Shown here piece after piece: positions 57,134 to 64,000 of a stretch of 64,000 bases of DNA; the stretch's first letter is position 1, and each line of letters starts with the position of its first letter. Made by a program: the position numbers and the translations under genes. Source of the stretch: Ignavibacteriales bacterium (GTDB lineage Bacteria > Bacteroidota > Ignavibacteria > Ignavibacteriales > Ignavibacteriaceae); the NCBI GenBank assembly GCA_016709155.1, contig JADJEI010000001.1, positions 310,001 to 374,000 on the forward strand, in the 5' to 3' direction. The notes under the pieces were generated by a model. That model did not search any database and was not told the DNA's origin. It saw only the letters and a program-made list of their open reading frames with translations.

Positions 57134-57333
57134 TGAATAATGAAAATAAAAAAGAATACCTTGTGCGCGATCCGGTTTGCGGAATGAAAATAGATCCCGA
57201 TGACGCAGTTGATGTTACTATATACAAAGGTAAAATTTATTATTTCTGCGCCCACAGTTGTTGTAAAAAATTTAACGAACAACCAGACCGGTTTACTAAC
57301 CAATATAACGGTCAAGAAAGACAAACAGAATAA
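57127..57333 (+). CDS. Small YHS-domain protein
   Basis: 68 residues. RDPVCGMKIDPDDAVDVTIY, then YYFCAHSCCKKFNEQPDRF, is a complete YHS metal-binding domain. There is no signal peptide; the protein is cytoplasmic. It overlaps the ABC ATPase stop, so translation is coupled (ATG at 57127 or 57133). Confidence 0.85.
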   Translation: MLMNNENKKEYLVRDPVCGMKIDPDDAVDVTIYKGKIYYFCAHSCCKKFNEQPDRFTNQYNGQERQTE

Positions 57334-57335
57334 TA

Positions 57336-57605
57336 ATGAAAAAGGTTACTGCACATATAAATACAATTAGGGTTCATTGGATAGTCGAAGAACTTCAGAA
57401 GATTGGAGTGCAGGAAATTATGGTAACGGAATATTTCAGACCAAATTGTCAAATTTCAAAAGTTGAATTTTTATGTGAAGATCATGATGTAAATGAAATC
57501 AGAGATGTGATTCATACTGCAGGAACAATTGGAATAAGTGTTGATCATTCAATCGATATTTGTGAAATAGAAGGGAAGGTTAAAAGCATCTTCCCGTTCG
57601 TCTGA
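57336..57605 (+). CDS. Degenerate P-II-like protein
   Basis: 89 residues. The start MKKVTAHINTIRVHWIVEEL and end IHTAGTIGISVDHSIDICEI follow the ferredoxin-like P-II/CutA fold. The T-loop and the GDGKIF nucleotide motif are missing. It is the second P-II-like protein in the island, the first being next to cusA. A trimeric metal- or small-molecule-sensing role is inferred. It lies 2 bases after the YHS gene. Confidence 0.55.
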   Translation: MKKVTAHINTIRVHWIVEELQKIGVQEIMVTEYFRPNCQISKVEFLCEDHDVNEIRDVIHTAGTIGISVDHSIDICEIEGKVKSIFPFV

Positions 57606-57631
57606 TTAAAACATTTTGTTGAGTTTTACTA

Positions 57632-58789
57632 ATGCATATATTATACAAAACTTTGCTTGCAATATTTTTATTAAGTGCGATTGTAATATTTCCACAGGAT
57701 AATTATAGCAAGATTGAATCGGAAATCAGAAATTTTTTGTTACACAGAGATTATAGCGGCGCATTGGAATATATGAATGATGTCAGCCATTCAATATATA
57801 ATGAAGGTCAAATGTTCCTTTACTATGGCGACATTTACTTAAATGCAGACTCGTTGAGAAAAGCAGTGTTTTATTATAAAAGAGCGATTGAGAAAACCAA
57901 TTCCGAAGCATTAATGGGATTGGGTGAAGCATACTTCAGAGAAGCAGATTTAACAAATGCAAAGTTATCCTTTGAAAAATATTTAGCCGTTCTTCCTGAT
58001 AGTAAAGATGCACTAAAATATTTAGGTCAAATAGCAATTGCAGAGCAAAATATTGGATTAGTTGAAAATTATTATATGAAAATTTATTACATAGATTCTA
58101 CCGATGCCGAGGCACTCTTAAATCTTGGGATTATTTATTCCAATTCCGGTAAGTACAATCAAGCAGAAAATTTCTTATTAAAATCGATTAAATACGATGC
58201 TAATAATCCACTAACATATCTTAATATCGGTATATTATATGGTGCTAATGGTAAGTTCAGCAAAGCAATTGAGTTTCTAAACAAAGCGCTCCTTTTTGAT
58301 CCTGCAAACGAAGAGGTTTATTATACAGTGGGCGTCTTCTATTTGCTTAATCAAAATACTGGTGAAGCCGAAATTTCGTTTAATGAGGCGTTGCAGATAA
58401 ACTCAGATTTAATAGATGCAAGAATAGGTTTAATTATTCTTTATGAGTACAATCATAAATTAGAAAAAGCTCAAAAAGAATTAGACTTATTGAGTGTTCA
58501 GCAGCCAGGCAATTCACAAATAAATTTGTTAAAAGCAAATTTGTTTTATTTAAAGGAAAACTATGTGAAAGCAATTGATTATACATTGGAAGCAATAAAA
58601 GCTGACCCTGAAAATCCTGATAATTTTTATTTATTAGGTCGGTTGTATCAATTACAGGGTAAAACCAGTGATTCTGAGAAAGCAGTTAAGAACGCAAATA
58701 AACTATTTGAAAATTCCGGAAAGTCCAAATCAAAATTTAATTTGCTAAAGTTATTTTCAAACATAACGAACTTCAATAATCAAAAATGA
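57632..58789 (+). CDS. Secreted TPR-repeat protein, copy 2
   Basis: 385 residues. The signal peptide (LYKTLLAIFLLSAIVIFPQ) is followed by about nine tetratricopeptide repeats, e.g. AEALLNLGIIYSNSGKYNQA and NPLTYLNIGILYGANGKFSK. It is paralogous to the protein at 34751 along nearly its whole length, with an extra N-terminal part. It is paired with the Met-rich protein 82 bases downstream. Confidence 0.82.
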   Translation: MHILYKTLLAIFLLSAIVIFPQDNYSKIESEIRNFLLHRDYSGALEYMNDVSHSIYNEGQMFLYYGDIYLNADSLRKAVFYYKRAIEKTNSEALMGLGEAYFREADLTNAKLSFEKYLAVLPDSKDALKYLGQIAIAEQNIGLVENYYMKIYYIDSTDAEALLNLGIIYSNSGKYNQAENFLLKSIKYDANNPLTYLNIGILYGANGKFSKAIEFLNKALLFDPANEEVYYTVGVFYLLNQNTGEAEISFNEALQINSDLIDARIGLIILYEYNHKLEKAQKELDLLSVQQPGNSQINLLKANLFYLKENYVKAIDYTLEAIKADPENPDNFYLLGRLYQLQGKTSDSEKAVKNANKLFENSGKSKSKFNLLKLFSNITNFNNQK

Positions 58790-58871
58790 CATTAATGAGA
58801 GCATTCGAATTGATAAAAAAACAAATCAGTTATTAGTTAAAATTATTCAAACCAAACAAAAGGAGATAGCA

Positions 58872-59333
58872 ATGAAAACTCTAAAAAACCTTCGTTCAAT
58901 TTCAATATTATCGTTATTACTTATAATGGTATTTTTCACGATAGGGTCGGAATCGATCCTGGCTCAACAGCATAATCATATGCAGGGCATGATGCAGAAT
59001 AATATGATGCAGAACAATATGATGCAGATGCAGCAAATGATGGATCATATGAACCAAATGTCGGCACAGATGAATGGCATGACAAATCAGATGAAAAACA
59101 TGGAACAAATGCAGCACTCGAAAGAAATGATGAGCTTTATGGGAAATATGAACGAGATGTCTAATCAAATGAAAAATATGATGAATCAAATGAATGATAT
59201 GATGAAAAATCAGGAGATGATGAAGAACGAGCAAATGCAGGGTCAAATAAAGGAGATGATGGATAATATGAATGGGATGATGAATAACTATGATGAAATG
59301 ATGAAACAATTACAGCAAGAGAATATAAAGTGA
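58872..59333 (+). CDS. Methionine-rich secreted coiled-coil protein, copy 2
   Basis: 153 residues, strong Shine-Dalgarno (AAAGGAG). The signal peptide ends at ESILAQ. About a third of the mature residues are Met (HMQGMMQNNMMQNNMMQMQQ and similar), interleaved with Gln and Asn in a helical pattern. It has the same length and design as the 34285 protein. Cu(I)/Ag(I) sequestration in the periplasm is the natural inference. The stop overlaps the GTG start of the next gene. Confidence 0.68.
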   Translation: MKTLKNLRSISILSLLLIMVFFTIGSESILAQQHNHMQGMMQNNMMQNNMMQMQQMMDHMNQMSAQMNGMTNQMKNMEQMQHSKEMMSFMGNMNEMSNQMKNMMNQMNDMMKNQEMMKNEQMQGQIKEMMDNMNGMMNNYDEMMKQLQQENIK

Positions 59334-60208
59334 AGAATGCAATCATTGTAAATCATTTCAAGATGCAATCCGGCAGCATGTTCTCTGTAATTATATTTCT
59401 TATAGTCATCGGAGTTTTTTCTTCTACTGAAGCACAGGATAGATTTTCTATCAACACTTCTCTTACGGCAGTTGGAGGAAATTTATCTGATGGTTCTCAT
59501 AACATCGCTTATTACCTGTACGGAGGTCTTCGATATCAGGCTCAGGATTATTACCTGAGCCTTAGTTTACCATTGGTATTCAATTCATCGGGTTCATTTA
59601 CCCAGCTTGGAGGAATGTACTTCCCAAATGGAAATGGTAGTGGGAATAACACTGGCGGGGGTATGCACGGCACAGGTGGTCAAGGCTCAATGATGAACGG
59701 GAGTTTGGGAATGTCAAACTTAAAAACAGGCATTGGAGATATGTATGTCTATGGCAGTTATACTCTAGTCAAAGAATCAAATTCATTACCCGCATTTTCA
59801 ACCGATGGATTTATAAAATTTCCAACTGCTTCTCCTTCCTTAAACATCGGTACCGGTAAATTTGATTTTGATCTTGCAGTAAGTGCAAGAAAATTTATCG
59901 GAACTTTTTCATTCTATTTGCAAACGGGATATTTATTTTTAGGAAACTCTTCAGGTACTAATATCGAAAATCCAATAACATTTAGTGCAGGAATTGGTAA
60001 CAATTTTGGCGGAGGCAATCACCTTTTGCTTATTGAATATGATTCGTATTCAGCTATTGTAACAGGATACGCTTCACCAAAACAATTATCACTCGGTTAC
60101 ACATATTTAATCAGTTCCAAATTAGGTTATACAATGATCGGATCTGCTGGATTGAACAATTCAACTTCTGACTTTACAATTTCAGCAGGATTTAATTTTA
60201 TTTTATAA
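59330..60208 (+). CDS. Outer-membrane beta-barrel protein
   Basis: 292 residues from GTG 59330 (GTGA overlap). A signal segment (FSVIIFLIVIGVFSSTEAQ) precedes alternating strands typical of transporter/porin-like barrels (YYLYGGLRYQAQDYYLSLSL, DMYVYGSYTLVKES) and a C-terminal FTISAGFNFIL strand ending in Leu. A Gly/Met/Asn-rich loop lies near residues 100-130 (GNGSGNNTGGGMHGTGGQGS). Translational coupling to the Met-rich protein suggests metal passage at the outer membrane. Confidence 0.65.
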   Translation: MKNAIIVNHFKMQSGSMFSVIIFLIVIGVFSSTEAQDRFSINTSLTAVGGNLSDGSHNIAYYLYGGLRYQAQDYYLSLSLPLVFNSSGSFTQLGGMYFPNGNGSGNNTGGGMHGTGGQGSMMNGSLGMSNLKTGIGDMYVYGSYTLVKESNSLPAFSTDGFIKFPTASPSLNIGTGKFDFDLAVSARKFIGTFSFYLQTGYLFLGNSSGTNIENPITFSAGIGNNFGGGNHLLLIEYDSYSAIVTGYASPKQLSLGYTYLISSKLGYTMIGSAGLNNSTSDFTISAGFNFIL

Positions 60209-60222
60209 TAAAGAGTTAGATC

Positions 60223-60321
60223 ATGGAAATACTTGTGGGATTAGGTTTTATTGGTGTAATCGCTTTCTTTGGTTTTAAAAAGTTTAAAAAGGCAAGCAAA
60301 GGAAAAGATTGCTGTAAATAA
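60223..60321 (+). CDS. 32-residue membrane peptide with C-terminal Cys pair
   Basis: ATG at 60223 encodes MEILVGLGFIGVIAFFGFKK, then FKKASKGKDCCK. It has one membrane helix and a basic tail ending CCK, like FeoB-associated Cys-rich membrane proteins but shorter. It lies 14 bases after the barrel gene in the same direction. Confidence 0.55.
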   Translation: MEILVGLGFIGVIAFFGFKKFKKASKGKDCCK

Positions 60322-60402
60322 TCATAAAGCCAACAAATAATTAACAAACAATTTAAAAAAAAGTAACTCGTTAAATTATTAACTATTAAAGGAGATCATA
60401 AA

Positions 60403-61005
60403 ATGAAAAACATTTGTGTAGTTATAGTGCTTGCTCTTGTTTTTGTAGTGGATTACGGTGCTGTTGCAATTGCCCAGGAAGAACATCAGCATCACAATAA
60501 AAAGATACTGCCGTTGATAAAACAAAGGAAGACGCGGTACCAACTTCACGCGATGTAAACCCTAAAGTGGCGGCATCATTTGACAAAATGGTAGAACACT
60601 ATCTGCATTTAAAAAAATGCACTGGTTAACGACAATTCAAAAGATGCAGCAGCGTCCGGAAAGGAAATTGTTAATACAATGAAAACTTTGGATAAATCTT
60701 TACTAACGGATGAACAAAAGAAAATCTATGAAGATGTAGAAAATGATGCAAGAGAACATGCCGAGCATATTGGTGAAAATGCCGGTAAAATCGAGCATCA
60801 GCGGGAACATTTTGACATCCTTAGTAATGATTTGTACGATCTGGTAAAAGCATTTGGCAGTGAAAAGGTTCTGTATAAAGACTTTTGTCCAATGTATAAT
60901 GATAAAGAAGGTGCAATGTGGTTAAGAGAAATAAAAGAAATAAAAAATCCATACTACGGTAAAAAGATGCTTACCTGCGGTTCTGTGAAAGAAGAAATTA
61001 AGTAA
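60403..61005 (+). CDS. DUF3347-type secreted protein, two frameshifts
   Basis: ATG 60403 follows AAAGGAG. The signal peptide (VVIVLALVFVVDYGAVAIAQ) is followed by EEHQHHNKK. A missing A near 60502-60506 and an extra A in the A7 run at 60607-60613 break the frame. Repaired, it reads DTAVDKTKEDAVPTSRDVNP, then VEHYLHLKNALVNDNSKDAA. The C-terminal EHFDILSNDLYDLVKAFGSE, then FCPMYNDKEGAMWL and NPYYGKKMLTCG, match DUF3347, found in CusB-like and copper-related proteins. It is about 200 residues and probably a periplasmic copper binder. Confidence 0.72.
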
Positions 61006-61009
61006 CCTT

Positions 61010-61486
61010 ATGAAGCGAATTAAAAAAACATTGCTTGTAATGCTTTTCATAATACTGATTGCATTTATAGTCATTCAATTTATAAGACCTGCCCGCAACG
61101 AAAGCGGGCAGGTGTTAGAGACAGATATTTTAAAGACATTTAACGTTCCCGGCAATGTCTCTACACTTCTTAAGAATGCCTGTTTCGATTGCCATAGTAA
61201 CAACACAAACTATCCGTGGTATTCCAATATTCAACCCGTTGAATGGTTATTAGCAGAAGATATAAAGGATGCTAAAGCCGAACTTAACTTCAGCGAATTT
61301 GGCTCTCTATCCTCAAGAAGACAGATAAGCAAATTAAAGAATGTCGCAAGAAGAATTAAAGATGGCACAATGCCCTTGCCAATGTATCAATTCATGCACT
61401 CAGAAGCACGCTTGACTGAGGATGAAAGGCAGTTGCTTGTTGAATGGGTTGAAAGCACTAGAGACAGCATATCACTAAATAGATAA
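61010..61486 (+). CDS. Membrane-anchored heme-binding-domain cytochrome
   Basis: 158 residues. An N-terminal anchor (LLVMLFIILIAFIVIQFI) precedes ACFDCHSNNTNYPWYSNIQP, whose CFDCH is a single heme c site. LNFSEFGSLSSRRQISKLKN and PLPMYQFMHSEARLTEDER are typical of the haem_bd family. Codons for PARNESGQV come from an inserted palindrome ACCTGCCCGC/GCGGGCAGGT (61087-61113), an in-frame repeat insertion between anchor and domain. Confidence 0.88.
   Translation: MKRIKKTLLVMLFIILIAFIVIQFIRPARNESGQVLETDILKTFNVPGNVSTLLKNACFDCHSNNTNYPWYSNIQPVEWLLAEDIKDAKAELNFSEFGSLSSRRQISKLKNVARRIKDGTMPLPMYQFMHSEARLTEDERQLLVEWVESTRDSISLNR
61087..61113. repeat. Palindromic repeat inside a cytochrome gene
   Basis: Perfect 10-bp arms ACCTGCCCGC and GCGGGCAGGT with a 7-base loop. 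Its composition is GC-rich against AT-rich surroundings. It is translated in frame without breaking the gene. Confidence 0.7.
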
Positions 61487-61509
61487 ATTATAAACAAGCA
61501 AATAAAAAT

Positions 61510-63746
61510 ATGAAAACAACTCTTTTTATTTTTTCGTTCTACTTTTGGGTTTCGGCAGCAATCTTTGCTCAACCCGTCCAGACTTCATCTGGAAAAACCG
61601 TACGCTACGATTTATACATTGCCGATACCACCGTAACATTGGGAGAAACAGAGACACGCGCTATTGCAGTAAATGGTATGATTCCCATGCCAACACTAAC
61701 ATTTACAGAAGGCGACACGGCAGAAATATGGGTACACAATAATCTGGACGAAGAAACATCTCTGCATTGGCATGGACTCTTTCTTCCAAACCGTTATGAT
61801 GGTGTACCAAATCTCACTCAGAACCCCATTGCGCCACATACAACTCATTTATATAAATTCCCGATCATTCAGCATGGAACACATTGGTATCATAGCCACT
61901 CCCGTTTCCAGGAACAAATAGGAATGTACGGCGCTTTTATAATGCTTAAAAGAAATGATGAGCCAATCATCCCGACACTTAATCTTGTTTTAAGTGAATG
62001 GACAGATATGAATCCCGAAGAAGTGCATCGAAGTCTCAAAAGCGCCACCGATTGGTTTGCCATAAAAAAGGGCACTACCCAGAGTTACGGCGAAGCACTC
62101 GTCAGCGGGAATTTTGGCACTAAAATTACCAATGAATGGAAGCGGATGAATGCAATGGATGTAAGCGATGTGTATTATGATAACTTTTTGATAAACGGGA
62201 AAAACCAAAATGAACAGCCCCAATTTAAGGCGGGAGACAAAGTAAGGCTGCGTATCGCAAACGGCGGTGCATCCGATTATTTTTGGCTTACTTACTCGGG
62301 TGGTAAGATTACTGTTGTTGCCAGCGATGGTAATGATGTAGAACCGGTAGAAGTTGATAGGTTAATTATTGCTGTCTCCGAAACTTATGATGTTGTTGTC
62401 ACCATTCCCGACAACAAAAGTTATGAATTTCTCGTAACGCCCGAAGACCGTACCGGATTTGCTTCATTATGGCTGGGGAGCGGAGAAAAAGTTTCTGCGC
62501 AAAAGCTTCCAACTCTGAAATATTTTGCCGGAATGGAAATGATGAACGACATGATGGATATGAACGGCAATATAATTGAAATGGAGGGAATGAAAATGCA
62601 GAACCAGGAGATGGACATGAATAATGTTATGTATCCGGAAATCAGCAGCTATGACGAAGATGAAATGGAAAACATGGATATGGAAGGAATGAATCATCAA
62701 CACCAGGAACAGCAGGATATTGTAACGTTAAATTATACTATGCTGCGTGCACCGGAAAAAACAAGTTTGCCTGAAGGACCAACCAGAGAGCTGAAATTTG
62801 ATTTGACTGGAAATATGAATCGCTATGTGTGGTCAATGGATAATAAGACCCTTTCAGAAAGCGATAAGATACTCATCAAAAAAGGTGAAAATCTAAGAAT
62901 TATTCTTTTCAATAATAGCATGATGCGGCACCCAATGCACCTGCACGGACACGATTTTAGAGTGCTGAACGGACAAGGTGAATATGCCCCTATGAAAAAC
63001 GTAATCGACATCATGCCAATGGAGAGAGATACAATAGAATTTGCTGCTTCTGAAAGTGGAGATTGGTTTTTTCACTGCCATATTCTTTATCACATGATGT
63101 CAGGAATGGGCAGGGTTTTCAGTTACGAAAATTCTCCGCCAAATCTTGATCTGCCAGATCCCGAAAATGCACTTCAAAAATTATTTGCTGACGACCGGGA
63201 ATTTCACCCTATGGCTCGCATAGGGTTGGAGAGCAATGGAAGTGATGGCGAAGCTATGTATTCCAATACCCGTTGGAAACTGCAAACTCTTTGGCATTTG
63301 GGTTATCACGATGAACATGGTTACGAGGTTGAAGCTAATGTTGGGCGCTATCTTGGCAGGATGCAGTGGTGGTTCCCTTATGTTGGCTTTGACTATCATT
63401 TTAAAAAAGAAGGTGGTCCTGAAAATTTAATTTTCGGCAATGAAGAAAAAACTTGTTTGGTCAAAAGAGTAATAAAAACGATCGCAAAGCAGTTGTAGCA
63501 GGTATTGCCTACACATTGCCTTTGTTATTTATTGCCGATGCAAGAATTGATACAGATGGCAAGCTCCGTTTTCAGCTTAGCAGAGAAGATATAGCAGTAA
63601 CAAGCCGATTACGTTTTAATATTATGATAAATACAGATAAAGAATATATGGCAGGTTTCCGGTACATTCTCACAAAATATTTTTCAGTTTCCACACATTA
63701 CGACAGTGACATGGGTTTAGGTGCAGGAATAACTGTTACTTATTAA
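61510..63746 (+). CDS. Multicopper oxidase (CopA type) with CopB-like C-terminal part, one frameshift
   Basis: Frames 61510 to about 63450 and onward to 63746 join as FGNEEKNLFGQKSNKNDRKA if one A is added to the A6 run at 63445-63450; total about 745 residues. After a signal peptide, copper motifs HWHGLF (residues 86-91), HGTHWYHSHSRF, HPMHLHGHDF and HCHILYHMMSGM supply all T1/T2/T3 ligands. A Met-rich insert (MEMMNDMMDMNGNIIEMEGM) near residue 340 fits Cu(I) oxidation. The last ~170 residues (RIGLESNGSDGEAMYSNTRW to DMGLGAGITVTY) look like a CopB-type beta-barrel. Confidence 0.88.
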
Positions 63747-63829
63747 AAGTTCTATTATAAGGTCTTAACAAATTTGAAGATAAAAAATCACCTTACGATT
63801 ATAAATTAAAATGAAAAGGAGTAATACAA

Positions 63830-64000
63830 ATGGAACAAACAAATTATGGATTCTCGAAAGCTGTAAATCTCGGTTACGAAGAAGCAATCGAAAAAGTAAC
63901 AGAAGAACTAAAGAAAGAAGGATTCGGCATTCTAACTGAAATTGACGTTAAAGAAACACTGAAGAAAAAATTGGACGTTGAATTCAAGCCATACAAAATT
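63830..64000 (+). CDS. DUF302 protein, copy 2 (cut by window end)
   Basis: 57 codons are visible from ATG 63830, behind AAAAGGAG. KVTEELKKEGFGILTEIDVK, then ETLKKKLDVEFKPYKI, is almost the same as residues ~22-56 of the DUF302 protein at 48430, at both protein and DNA level. The 3' end lies outside the window. Confidence 0.85.
   Translation, partial: MEQTNYGFSKAVNLGYEEAIEKVTEELKKEGFGILTEIDVKETLKKKLDVEFKPYKI

Noticed and set aside
58917..59309. Minus-strand His/Leu-rich ORF opposite the Met-rich gene
   Set aside because: It is the antisense reading of ATG-rich codons (CAT = His). The plus-strand gene has a signal peptide and Shine-Dalgarno.
29692..63455. Programmed frameshifting as a general mechanism
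   Set aside because: The sites are plain homopolymers with both +1 and -1 changes, no common slippery motif or downstream structure, in unrelated genes; error is simpler.
1..64000. tRNA or rRNA genes
   Set aside because: No cloverleaf or rRNA-like sequence was noticed in any intergenic region.

Overview
The window looks like a chromosomal segment of an Ignavibacteria-type member of the Bacteroidota/Chlorobi assemblage. The DNA is AT-rich. A multiheme cytochrome ends in a type IX secretion sorting domain with the NYPNPFNPSTTI signature common in that group. The housekeeping genes (typA, clpS, etfBA, pyrF, rodA-mrdA-mreDCB, purH, purN, DUF2851, bifunctional nuclease) also fit. This assignment is inference from gene content, not a database result.

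Layout. Positions 1-16 kb hold ordinary housekeeping genes, mostly on the minus strand, including a mre/rod cell-shape cluster followed by purH-purN. From 17 kb on, essentially every gene is on the plus strand. Positions 17-25.7 kb carry a type I restriction-modification operon (hsdR-x-y-hsdM-hsdS) whose middle genes are a DGQHR/DndB-like protein and a HEPN-type protein. This locus is riddled with a roughly 146-bp double-hairpin repeat, one pair of which brackets a DUF559 (VSR-like) endonuclease gene. It also holds a duplicated hsdR 3' end and decayed hsdS starts. A second DUF559 gene with the same hairpins sits between cusB and cusA at 42.4 kb. Positions 26-29.5 kb encode a membrane histidine kinase and an NtrC-type sigma-54 activator, followed by a frameshifted putative nuclease.

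Positions 31-64 kb form a large copper/heavy-metal and periplasmic-redox island. It contains an SPFH lipoprotein, a nine-heme cytochrome, Met-rich secreted proteins, TPR proteins, a YHS-alpha-glucan phosphorylase fusion, a CusCBA-type RND efflux system with an adjacent P-II-like protein, YHS proteins and a Rieske protein. Further on come a CopA-type P-ATPase, a cupredoxin-like protein, DUF1573, heavy-metal-binding domains, a zinc-ribbon/CcmH-like/DUF2318/FtsX-ABC operon, a DUF3347 protein, a heme-binding domain protein, a multicopper oxidase with a CopB-like tail, and two DUF302 proteins. Three sigma-54-type promoters (about 30,989, 39,037 and 49,135) share an upstream AT-rich motif. Two of them are near-identical over about 106 bp. 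The two-component pair at 26-29.5 kb is the obvious candidate regulator, so the island may be one sigma-54 regulon.

Caveat: about a dozen genes, nearly all downstream of 29 kb, are broken by single-base indels at homopolymer runs, and cusB and cusA each carry one in-frame stop. The pattern looks more like sequencing/assembly error than mass gene decay. I annotate these as single genes and say where each break lies.
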